A stretch of DNA of 5,196 bases from Sphingomonadales bacterium UBA658 (lineage in GTDB: Bacteria; Pseudomonadota; Alphaproteobacteria; Sphingomonadales; Sphingomonadaceae): the NCBI GenBank assembly GCA_002299195.1, contig DBOA01000024.1:1-5196 (forward strand). The letters run 5' to 3'. This document shows, in pieces, positions 1-5,196 of the stretch. Both the position numbers and the translations under genes were made by a program. The first letter of the stretch is position 1. Every line of letters begins with the position of its first letter. The notes beneath the pieces were generated by a model, which worked only from the letters and a program-made list of their open reading frames with translations, made no database searches and was not told where the DNA came from.

Positions 1-1508
1 GTGCTTTTCGGCTGTGCGCGCAATGGTGCGAGCGCTGCACCGGCCTTGACCGATTTCAGGCGCTGAAGCGTGCCTTTAAAGCGCGCAAGGTCACTTCCCC
101 CAAGTTGTGCATGCTGCGTAAACTTGATCGAATTCGGGTTCACCGCACGTCCGTTGCGATATAATTCATAGTGCAAATGCGGACCAGTCGACAAACCTGT
201 TGACCCCACATAACCGATGATTTGACCGCGCCGAACACGGCTTCCGGGTCGTGCGGCGATACGGCTCATATGGCCATAGCCACTGGCAAGGCCGCCGCCA
301 TGGTTCAGCTGAACAAAGTTGCCGTAACCGCCCTTGCGCCCAGCATAGGCAACGACACCATCGGTCACCGCAAAAATGGGCTGGCCATAGCTTGCTTTAA
401 AATCGAGGCCGCTGTGCATGCGCATATAGCCTAAAATCGGGTGACGTCTACCACCAAAGCCTGATGTCACAGGACCATTAACTGGACGGCTGAGTGCGCC
501 TTTCGACTCACCTACACCGGAAGCTTCGAACCATTGGCTGCTATCGCCATTGGTCCATTTGAGCATCTGGACTGGCGATTTGCCGTCGCGGTCGACGCCG
601 GCATATAAAAGATTGCCGACCTTAACTTCACCGGTTTCAGCGCGCTTGTAACCAACGATGATATCAAATTCATCGGTCGCGCGAATTGCCGACAGGGATA
701 TGCGGCCCGAGATGACTTTCAGATAATCCTGAATAGCGCTGGCAGGTGCACCCGCTGCGCGCGCCGACCGGTAAATGCCCTGGCTGCCGACTGTGCCACG
801 GATGCGCAACGGCGTGTCATCAACGATAATCGGTTCGCGACTTAACCTGAGCGCACCACCTTCGCGGTTGATAGCGAGATTGAGGTCAAATCGTGCGCGA
901 AAGGCAACGGATTCCAAAGGCCGTGGCTGATTTTGCGCAGAACGTTTACCGAGTACGATATTGATTCGGGTGCCGGGTTCAATATCCGATAGCGACGTGA
1001 CACCTGAAACCATGTTGGCAACATCATTGGCTTCGTTTCCACCGACGCCAGCGCGTTGTAGGACCCGTGCAAAGCTATCACCACGGCCCAAGGCTGCTGT
1101 CAATTCGATGCGGGGACGCTCCGGGCTTCCGGCAAGGGCAACAACCGCGTCAGTCGCGGCCATGCGTTTGCCGCTGTCGCTGCCATAGGCAATCGGCATG
1201 ATCATTTGCGCGCGCGCTTCTTCGAACTCCGCTTCCGTCGCGATGGACGGTTGCGGGCCGTAAATAGGTCCGAAATCGGGGAGAAGCGCAAGTGCAGCAA
1301 CGCTTAATAGGGTTAGCGTTCCAAGACCGCGAAACCAGCGGACGGAGCCAATATTTTCGCCAAGGTCGGGGACGAGATCGAGCTGGGCAAGACGTTCGCG
1401 CCAAGTTGCTTCGGTGGTCTGGCGCAGGGGTGCGACCATAGCATCGGCAAGCATCACGTTTCCGTTTAAGCCAGCCGCAGCAAAGTGTGTATCTTTGCCT
1501 TCAAACAT
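1..1508 (-). CDS. M23 family (LytM/MepM-like) peptidoglycan endopeptidase, membrane-anchored; 3' end cut by window edge
   Basis: Probable zinc endopeptidase that cleaves peptide cross-links in periplasmic peptidoglycan. I translated 502 residues from the ATG at 1508-1506; the frame stays open to position 1. A cytoplasmic N-terminus of about 60 residues is followed by one hydrophobic anchor (about 61-79). Next come a LysM/OapA-like segment (about 139-188) and a second MepM-type N-terminal domain (about 200-330, with GIYRSARAAGA). The M23 domain spans about 339-460. Zinc ligands read as H365 and D369 (MHSGLDF) and H446 (GPHLHYEL), with catalytic H413 (YGHMS) and H444, so it looks active rather than an EnvC-like activator. 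About 40 residues follow the domain, so little is missing. Start choice: the MFEGKDTHF beginning resembles sphingomonad homologues from memory, but its Shine-Dalgarno is poor. An in-frame ATG at 1550-1548, preceded by AGAAAAGA, would add 14 residues. It is divergent from the gene at 1747. Confidence 0.93.
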   Translation of the reverse strand, partial: MFEGKDTHFAAAGLNGNVMLADAMVAPLRQTTEATWRERLAQLDLVPDLGENIGSVRWFRGLGTLTLLSVAALALLPDFGPIYGPQPSIATEAEFEEARAQMIMPIAYGSDSGKRMAATDAVVALAGSPERPRIELTAALGRGDSFARVLQRAGVGGNEANDVANMVSGVTSLSDIEPGTRINIVLGKRSAQNQPRPLESVAFRARFDLNLAINREGGALRLSREPIIVDDTPLRIRGTVGSQGIYRSARAAGAPASAIQDYLKVISGRISLSAIRATDEFDIIVGYKRAETGEVKVGNLLYAGVDRDGKSPVQMLKWTNGDSSQWFEASGVGESKGALSRPVNGPVTSGFGGRRHPILGYMRMHSGLDFKASYGQPIFAVTDGVVAYAGRKGGYGNFVQLNHGGGLASGYGHMSRIAARPGSRVRRGQIIGYVGSTGLSTGPHLHYELYRNGRAVNPNSIKFTQHAQLGGSDLARFKGTLQRLKSVKAGAALAPLRAQPKS

Positions 1509-1584
1509 AAGGATATCTATCCACGATCCTGCCCTTACCCACCCGGACATTCTTTTCTGCCCACATCCCTGTGACGGCATATGG

Positions 1585-1599
1585 TTAATGTCAATTTAA
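1585..1599 (-). promoter_or_regulatory. Candidate CtrA binding box (TTAA-N7-TTAA)
   Basis: The sequence holds TTAA at 1585-1588 and TTAA at 1596-1599, separated by exactly seven bases. This is the full CtrA consensus known from Caulobacter and other alphaproteobacteria. Read on the minus strand, the downstream half extends to TTAACCAT, a half-site form also reported for CtrA. It lies 76 bp upstream of the chosen M23 peptidase start (34 bp upstream of the alternative start at 1550). A TTGACA at 1594-1589 on the minus strand overlaps the box and could be a -35 element, but I see no good -10. Cell-cycle control of a cell-wall hydrolase would make biological sense. Binding is inferred only. Confidence 0.5.
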
Positions 1600-1683
1600 G
1601 ACAGCAGACAATTGGGCCGTGATGCGGCGAAAGGTGTATATTCACCGACCAGTCCGGGAACATAATGATAAGTGACAATCGGG

Positions 1684-1705
1684 CATTTAATCGCTTCATT
1701 AAATG
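1684..1705. promoter_or_regulatory. Inverted repeat upstream of the isomerase-crotonase operon, candidate operator
   Basis: Perfect 8-bp arms CATTTAAT (1684-1691) and ATTAAATG (1698-1705) flank a 6-bp spacer. The repeat ends 41 bp before the ATG at 1747, a usual position for a repressor site overlapping a promoter. A weak GTGACA at 1672-1677 could be a -35 element, with the repeat covering the -10 zone. It shares the pattern ATTTAATCG(c)TTC(g)ATTAAA with the palindrome at 4927-4944, which supports recognition by one protein. The regulator is not encoded in the window. Confidence 0.5.
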
Positions 1706-1746
1706 TTCGGCAATGCTAAAGCAGGATGTAATATCGGGAGGGTCGA

Positions 1747-2367
1747 ATGCACAGCGATCGGGTTGAATTTTTCTACGATCTTTCAAGCCCATGGACCTAT
1801 TTGGCGTTCACGAACATTATGGGCGTGCTCGACCGCACAGGGGCGACAATGACGTTGCGGCCTATATTGGTCGGCGGCGTGTTCAATGCGGTCAACCCGG
1901 CTGTCTATGCCGCCCGTGAAGCATCTGACAATCCAAAGCTGCTGCACAGTTGGAGAACACTGCGTGATTGGGCCGCGTTAGCCGGCGTGGCGCTGAACTT
2001 CCCAAGCCAATATCACCCCGTCAAGAGCGTCAATGCGATGCGGATAGCCTGCGGTCTTGTTGATGATCCAGCGGCACTGCACGCGTTTACGAAAGCGGCG
2101 TTCGAAAGCTATTTTGGCGCGCAGGAAAATCTTGATGATCCTGACGTGCTGGTTGCGGTGGCCAATAGTGTTGGTCTGGATGGGGATGCCTTGCGCGCGC
2201 GTGCGCAATCAGACGACGTAAAGGCACTGCTGCGCGCCAATACCGATGAAGTGATTGCGCGCGGTGGCTATGGCTCGCCTACGATTTTTGTCGACAAAGC
2301 ATATATGTATTTTGGTAATGACCAACTGCCTTTGGTGGAATTTGCATTGAATAGGAGCGCCGCATGA
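1747..2367 (+). CDS. 2-hydroxychromene-2-carboxylate isomerase family protein (DsbA fold, GST-kappa like)
   Basis: Thioredoxin/DsbA-fold protein of 206 residues, close to the usual length of the HCCA isomerase/GST-kappa family. Characterised members use glutathione to isomerise 2-hydroxychromene-2-carboxylate in naphthalene breakdown. The N-terminus carries VEFFYDLSSPWTYLA (residues 6-20), where S14 before the proline matches the catalytic serine of NahD and GST kappa. There is no CxxC, so it is not a disulfide oxidase. A helical insert occupies roughly 45-165. The C-terminal part has YGSPTIFVD (175-183), with the cis-proline P178, then FGNDQL (189-194). The start is well supported by a strong GGGAGGG at 1736-1742. 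Its stop overlaps the crotonase start in ATGA, implying translational coupling. No other naphthalene-pathway gene is nearby, so the true substrate is open; many family members in CoA-metabolism operons have no known reaction. Confidence 0.88.
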   Translation: MHSDRVEFFYDLSSPWTYLAFTNIMGVLDRTGATMTLRPILVGGVFNAVNPAVYAAREASDNPKLLHSWRTLRDWAALAGVALNFPSQYHPVKSVNAMRIACGLVDDPAALHAFTKAAFESYFGAQENLDDPDVLVAVANSVGLDGDALRARAQSDDVKALLRANTDEVIARGGYGSPTIFVDKAYMYFGNDQLPLVEFALNRSAA

Positions 2368-3161
2368 ACGACCGCGTTAGCATAACCGTTGAAAACCACG
2401 TGGCCGATGTGCGGCTGACCCGCGCCGACAAAATGAACGCGCTCGACCCGGCCATGTTTCACGGGATCATATCGGCCGGAGAAGAGCTTGCCGCGATGAA
2501 AGGCGTGCGCGCCGTGGTGCTGTCGGGCGAAGGACGCAGCTTTTGTGCGGGGCTTGATATGGCCAGCATGGCAAGCGGCGGTGCAAGCGCGAACAGCGGC
2601 ATGGGCGGCCTCACAGACCGGACGCACGGCAATGCCAACACATTTCAGCAAGTCGCGATGCTTTGGCGCAAGCTGCCGATGCCCGTCATTGCCGCAGTCC
2701 ACGGGGTGTGCTTTGGCGGCGGCCTGCAAATTGCCAGCGGTGCGGACATCCGCGTGATCGCGCCCGATGCGCGGCTAGCGGTGATGGAAATGAAATGGGG
2801 GCTTATCCCTGATATGGGCGGCTATGCATTATGGCGCGGTATGGTGCGTGAAGATATGCTGCGCGAGTTAACCTACACCAACCGCGAGTTTTCAGGGGCG
2901 GAGGCGCTTGGCTTGGGCTTTGCGACGTTCGTGGATGAAAACCCCCACGCCCGCGCCATGGCCATTGCCCGCGAAATCGCGGACCGGAACCCGGACGCTA
3001 TGCGCGAGGCCAAGGCGCTGTTCAACGAATATACCGACATGGACGAAGACGCGATCTTGATGGCCGAAAGCGTTCGCCAAGCCAAAGTCATTCGTAAGCC
3101 CAACCAGATTGAAGCGGTCATGGCGGGAATGCAGAAGCGGGCAGCTACGTTTGTTGATTAA
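2364..3161 (+). CDS. Crotonase/enoyl-CoA hydratase-isomerase family protein
   Basis: Crotonase-fold enzyme of 265 residues (family usually about 255-290), expected to act on an acyl-CoA thioester in the cytoplasm. The two oxyanion-hole segments are SFCAGLD (59-65) and VCFGGGLQIASGADI (115-129). The substrate-side segment MEMKWGLIPDMGG spans 141-153. Aligned by eye to rat enoyl-CoA hydratase, the first catalytic Glu (E144) is replaced by Q122, while the second (E164) is kept as E142. D150 falls where dienoyl-CoA isomerase has its Asp204. This makes isomerase or another crotonase reaction as likely as hydration. Residues about 69-90 form a Gly/Ser/Ala-rich loop. The ATG lies inside the preceding stop (ATGA), so the two genes are probably one operon. 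Its TAA overlaps the thioesterase stop on the other strand. The family call is firm; the exact reaction is not. Confidence 0.92.
   Translation: MNDRVSITVENHVADVRLTRADKMNALDPAMFHGIISAGEELAAMKGVRAVVLSGEGRSFCAGLDMASMASGGASANSGMGGLTDRTHGNANTFQQVAMLWRKLPMPVIAAVHGVCFGGGLQIASGADIRVIAPDARLAVMEMKWGLIPDMGGYALWRGMVREDMLRELTYTNREFSGAEALGLGFATFVDENPHARAMAIAREIADRNPDAMREAKALFNEYTDMDEDAILMAESVRQAKVIRKPNQIEAVMAGMQKRAATFVD
3158..3161. other. Overlapping convergent stop codons (TTAA)
   Basis: The four bases TTAA contain both the crotonase stop (TAA, plus strand, 3159-3161) and the thioesterase stop (TAA, minus strand, 3160-3158). No room is left for an intergenic terminator, so each transcript must run into the other gene in antisense before ending. 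Confidence 0.95.
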
Positions 3162-3592
3162 GCCGCTTTAACGCGCAGCCTTTCGAACTCTTCTCTCAGG
3201 TCATCCGGGATAGGCGCTGACCCGTCCGCATTGGTTAGCACGATGGTCGTGATACAGGTGGCCTTGCATTCGCTGCCTTGAAAGGCTGCGGATGCGATAT
3301 CCCAGCTGCTGTTACCAATCCGCGATATGCCACTGGCGATGTCGACATGCTCGGGGAAATGCGCCTCAGTAATATAATCCAGATTGACGCTGGCGATCAG
3401 CCATCTTTGGCCCGGCGCTCGGCGCTGGACCTCAATGGCGTGGTTAAACATGCCGCGGCCATGTTCAAACAGCCCCGCCATGGACACATTATTGATGTGG
3501 CCAAGAACATCCATATCCGCAAACCGCGTTTCGGTGCGATGGCTGAACGGATAGCTGGCCGGGTTAAGCTGCCAAGCCTGGGGTTTGGGCAT
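3158..3592 (-). CDS. Acyl-CoA thioesterase, hotdog fold (4HBT/YbgC-like)
   Basis: A 144-residue single-domain hotdog protein, normal length for the 4-hydroxybenzoyl-CoA thioesterase/YbgC group, which hydrolyse acyl-CoA to free acid and CoA. The signature RFADMDVLGHINN lies at residues 23-35. D28 aligns with the catalytic Asp17 of the Pseudomonas 4HBT, followed by the helix VSMAGLFEHGR. The second strand block SVNLDYITEAHFPEHVDI (68-85) is typical of the fold. The ATG at 3592-3590 has AGGA (3604-3601) eight bases upstream. It follows the acyl-CoA dehydrogenase on the same strand after a 103-bp gap holding a hairpin pair, so co-transcription is possible but not assured. It converges on the crotonase with overlapping stops. 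Substrate chain length cannot be read. Confidence 0.88.
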   Translation of the reverse strand: MPKPQAWQLNPASYPFSHRTETRFADMDVLGHINNVSMAGLFEHGRGMFNHAIEVQRRAPGQRWLIASVNLDYITEAHFPEHVDIASGISRIGNSSWDIASAAFQGSECKATCITTIVLTNADGSAPIPDDLREEFERLRVKAA

Positions 3593-3613
3593 TAGGTCAT
3601 TCCTATTCGTTAT

Positions 3614-3683
3614 CGTTATCTTGAAATTGCTTCAGGATAACGAACAACGTTGTCTGGTATGCTGAAATAAGCTCAGCATGACG
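3614..3683. repeat. REP/BIME-like element: two related hairpins in inverted orientation around a central palindrome
   Basis: Hairpin B (3618-3638) and hairpin A (3659-3679) are both 21 nt and match at 14 of 21 aligned bases. Hairpin A pairs ATGCTGA (3659-3665) with TCAGCAT (3673-3679). Hairpin B lies in a longer stem, CGTTATCTTGAA (3614-3625) with TTCAGGATAACG (3631-3642), 12 pairs including one G-U. They are symmetric about a 10-bp palindrome, ACAACGTTGT (3644-3653), and the 70-bp block equals its own reverse complement at 24 of 35 paired positions. From memory, the minus-strand half CGTCATGCTGAGCTTATT resembles a palindromic repeat common between sphingomonad genes. There is no U-tract on either side, so a classical terminator is unlikely, though it could stabilise 3' ends or slow transcription between the dehydrogenase and thioesterase. 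Confidence 0.65.
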
Positions 3684-3695
3684 AGGTTTTGGGTC

Positions 3696-4850
3696 TTACA
3701 GACCCCGACCGATGAGTTCTTTCATGATCTCGTTGGTGCCGCCGAAAATGCGCGTTACGCGTGCGGCGCGCCACATACGGGCGATGGGATATTCATTCAT
3801 ATATCCAGCGCCGCCATGCAGTTGCAGACAGGCATCGACGACTTCCCACTGCAGGTCCGTGTGCCACAGCTTTGCCGCAGCGCCTTCCTCGGCGGTCAGT
3901 TCTTTTTTGTAATGGCGGTTCAAAGCCCAATCGAGATGCGCCCAGCCAATTTGCAGCTTTGCCTTGATATCGGCCAATACGAAACGGGTGTTTTGGAAAT
4001 CCAGCAATGGCTTGCCGAACACAATCCGTTCGCGGCAGAACGCGACGGTTTCATCAAAAGCCTTCTGCGTGCTTGCCATCGACGATACGGCAATCGACAG
4101 ACGCTCCTGCGGCAGTTCGCTCATCAGATAGATGAAGCCCTTGCCTTCTTCGCCCAAGCAGTTGGTCATTGGCACCCGGACATCTTCGAAGAACAGTTCC
4201 GACGTATCAGCTTCATCCATGCCGATTTTGTCAAGGTTACGGCCGCGCTTGAAGCCATCACGATCCGCCTCAACGAGGACAATCGACATGCCCTTATACG
4301 CTGGCTGGATCTCTGTGTCGGTTTTGACGCAGACCAAGATCAGATCGGCATTTTGGCCGTTCGTGATGTACGTTTTGCTGCCGTTGATGACATAATGGTT
4401 GCCGTCTTTGCGCGCGGTTGTCTTCATACCCTGAAGATCGCTTCCGGTGCCAGGCTCCGTCATGGCGATGGCGGTGATGACTTCGCCCGAGATCATCTTG
4501 GGCAACCAATGCTTCTTCTGTTCTTCGCTGCCATAGCTAGTGATATAGTTTACGACGATATCGGACTGAAGCGAGAAGCCCGTGGCGACGCCGCCATAAT
4601 AAGCGGACTCTTCGTCGACGATCGCGTTGTAGCCAAAGTCGAGGCCAAGGCCGCCATATTCAACAGGTGCGGTGGGGCAGAGCATGCCGACTGCGCCAGC
4701 CTTGGGCCAGATCGACTTTGGAACGATGCCATCTTCCTGCCACTGCTTTGCGTGGGGCGCGACTTCCTTTTGAAGGAACTGGCGAACCGACTGGCGGAAC
4801 GCTTCATGATCTTCAGTATAAGCGGTGCGTGGAATGGTATCGAGCGACAT
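3696..4850 (-). CDS. Acyl-CoA dehydrogenase, long-chain/isovaleryl type
   Basis: FAD-dependent flavoenzyme of 384 residues (family about 380-400) that oxidises an acyl-CoA to a trans-2-enoyl-CoA and passes electrons to ETF. The N-terminal helical domain covers about 1-122, the beta domain about 123-235 with AMTEPGTGSD (129-138) and the INGSKTYITNG block (155-165), and the C-terminal helical domain about 236-384 with QLHGGAGYMNEYP (343-355). At the Glu position of medium-chain enzymes (YEGT) this protein has FGGTNEI (369-375), with G370. The base is instead probably E249 in LPQERL, as in long-chain and isovaleryl-CoA dehydrogenases, and the ending GGTNEIMKELI also resembles mammalian LCAD. The ATG at 4850-4848 has AGGGGA six bases upstream. 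It probably supplies the enoyl-CoA used by a crotonase such as the one at 2364. Chain length or branching preference cannot be told. Confidence 0.95.
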   Translation of the reverse strand: MSLDTIPRTAYTEDHEAFRQSVRQFLQKEVAPHAKQWQEDGIVPKSIWPKAGAVGMLCPTAPVEYGGLGLDFGYNAIVDEESAYYGGVATGFSLQSDIVVNYITSYGSEEQKKHWLPKMISGEVITAIAMTEPGTGSDLQGMKTTARKDGNHYVINGSKTYITNGQNADLILVCVKTDTEIQPAYKGMSIVLVEADRDGFKRGRNLDKIGMDEADTSELFFEDVRVPMTNCLGEEGKGFIYLMSELPQERLSIAVSSMASTQKAFDETVAFCRERIVFGKPLLDFQNTRFVLADIKAKLQIGWAHLDWALNRHYKKELTAEEGAAAKLWHTDLQWEVVDACLQLHGGAGYMNEYPIARMWRAARVTRIFGGTNEIMKELIGRGL

Positions 4851-4904
4851 GGTGAATCCCCTGCAAGAAGTTACTGCAAAATATGCACCTTCAATGGCAG
4901 CAAG

Positions 4905-4920
4905 TTGACGCGGGCGTCAA
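4905..4920. promoter_or_regulatory. GC-rich palindrome upstream of the acyl-CoA dehydrogenase
   Basis: Perfect 7-bp arms TTGACGC (4905-4911) and GCGTCAA (4914-4920) surround GG. It lies 54 bp before the dehydrogenase start, and its minus-strand TTGACG could serve as a -35 element, although no convincing -10 is seen at the right spacing. It could be an operator, or a short hairpin ending MFS transcripts. The lack of a following T-run argues against a terminator. Confidence 0.35.
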
Positions 4921-4926
4921 GCCGAA

Positions 4927-4944
4927 TTTAATCGTTCGATTAAA
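4927..4944. promoter_or_regulatory. AT-rich palindrome between transporter and acyl-CoA dehydrogenase, candidate operator
   Basis: Perfect 8-bp arms TTTAATCG (4927-4934) and CGATTAAA (4937-4944) are separated by TT. It overlaps the transporter stop codon (4942-4940) and ends 76 bp upstream of the dehydrogenase ATG. Its core nearly matches the repeat at 1684-1705, with one base shifted in the spacer. The size and symmetry suit a dimeric helix-turn-helix repressor such as a TetR-family protein, which is inference. Confidence 0.5.
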
Positions 4945-5196
4945 CTGGCTCGCCCGCATCACGTGCACGTTCAACGATCGTGCGTTCCGCCTTAGGCACG
5001 CTGCGATAGGCGGCGATTAGCAAAGCCAAGGCAATTGGCGCGACCGCGATGAGCGAGAGGATACCAATGCGTAAGTTGCCCACCAGCTTCCCGTCGACCA
5101 TTGTTCCGGCAAGATCGGAAATCTGACCGACCATATAAGGCCCAAAGGACAGCCCGACGAGCGTGGTGCCTAAGAAGAACGCGGCCGTTGCCGTGC
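4940..5196 (-). CDS. Probable MFS transporter, C-terminal fragment (5' end beyond window)
   Basis: The open frame enters from the right edge and ends at TAA 4942-4940, giving 84 residues. It begins TATAAFFLGTTLVGLSFGPY, continues MVGQISDLAG, and then has a second hydrophobic stretch (LRIGILSLIAVAPIALALLIAAY) before a charged tail, ERTIVERARDAGEPV. Two hydrophobic helices joined by a Gly-rich GPYMVGQISD loop near a short cytoplasmic tail match the last two transmembrane segments (TM11-TM12) of major facilitator superfamily permeases. A methionine at 5134 lies inside the first conserved block, so it is not the real start. It lies upstream of the acyl-CoA dehydrogenase on the same strand, with an 89-bp gap containing two palindromes. 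It may import a substrate for these enzymes, but the substrate is unknown. Confidence 0.75.
   Translation of the reverse strand, partial: TATAAFFLGTTLVGLSFGPYMVGQISDLAGTMVDGKLVGNLRIGILSLIAVAPIALALLIAAYRSVPKAERTIVERARDAGEPV

Noticed and set aside
1535..1792. Minus-strand frame of 85 codons across the divergent intergenic region
   Set aside because: It runs over the likely promoters and the start of the isomerase gene, and the translation has no recognisable motif.
2268..2729. Minus-strand frame of 153 codons over the isomerase-crotonase junction
   Set aside because: It lies opposite two well-supported genes, and its Ala/His-rich translation matches no recognisable family.
3278..3595. Plus-strand frame of 105 codons within the thioesterase region
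   Set aside because: It mirrors the hotdog thioesterase, whose motifs are clear on the other strand.
3606..3644. Rho-independent terminator for the acyl-CoA dehydrogenase or thioesterase
   Set aside because: The stems are good (for example TTCGTTATC with GATAACGAA), but neither strand has a following T-run. A REP-like element explains the symmetry better.
4854..4858. GANTC (CcrM methylation) site GAATC just upstream of the dehydrogenase start
   Set aside because: A single five-base match lies between the Shine-Dalgarno and the start codon and is expected by chance; other GANTC sites fall in coding sequence.
3678..4931. Long plus-strand open frame of 417 codons opposite the acyl-CoA dehydrogenase
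   Set aside because: It is the antisense shadow of a clear dehydrogenase gene. Its translation shows no family motif, and long mirror frames are common opposite codon-biased genes.

Overview
The window looks like part of a chromosome from an alphaproteobacterium, most probably a sphingomonad (Sphingopyxis, Sphingorhabdus or Novosphingobium relatives). This assignment rests on remembered protein style, namely the MepM-like M23 peptidase with a short cytoplasmic N-terminus and the set of lipid-CoA enzymes, plus a full CtrA-type box (TTAA-N7-TTAA). No rRNA or other marker gene fixes the taxon. No tRNA, rRNA, CRISPR array, transposase or phage gene was seen.

Layout: (1) 1-1508, minus strand: an M23 (LytM-type) peptidoglycan endopeptidase, complete at its N-terminus and cut by the left edge shortly after its catalytic domain. 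(2) 1509-1746: a divergent intergenic region with a CtrA-like box on the peptidase side and a perfect inverted repeat on the other side. (3) 1747-3161, plus strand: a two-gene operon with an ATGA overlap, encoding a DsbA-fold isomerase of the 2-hydroxychromene-2-carboxylate isomerase/GST-kappa type and a crotonase-fold enzyme. (4) 3158-3592, minus strand: a hotdog-fold acyl-CoA thioesterase whose stop codon overlaps the crotonase stop tail to tail in a TTAA. (5) 3614-3683: a dyad-symmetric pair of hairpins resembling a REP/BIME repeat. (6) 3696-4850, minus strand: an acyl-CoA dehydrogenase of the long-chain/isovaleryl type. (7) 4851-4939: a promoter-like gap with two palindromes. (8) 4940 to the right edge, minus strand: the C-terminal end of a probable MFS transporter.

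The crotonase, thioesterase and acyl-CoA dehydrogenase would fit a small acyl-CoA (beta-oxidation-like) module: dehydrogenation, hydration or isomerisation, and release of free acid. The isomerase and transporter could serve uptake or processing of an aromatic, terpenoid or other hydrophobic substrate; the substrate cannot be read from sequence. The most useful non-coding observation is that the inverted repeat before the isomerase-crotonase operon (1684-1705) closely resembles the one before the acyl-CoA dehydrogenase (4927-4944). This suggests one repressor, perhaps TetR-like, controls both arms. The genes themselves belong to known families, and I found no clearly new system.
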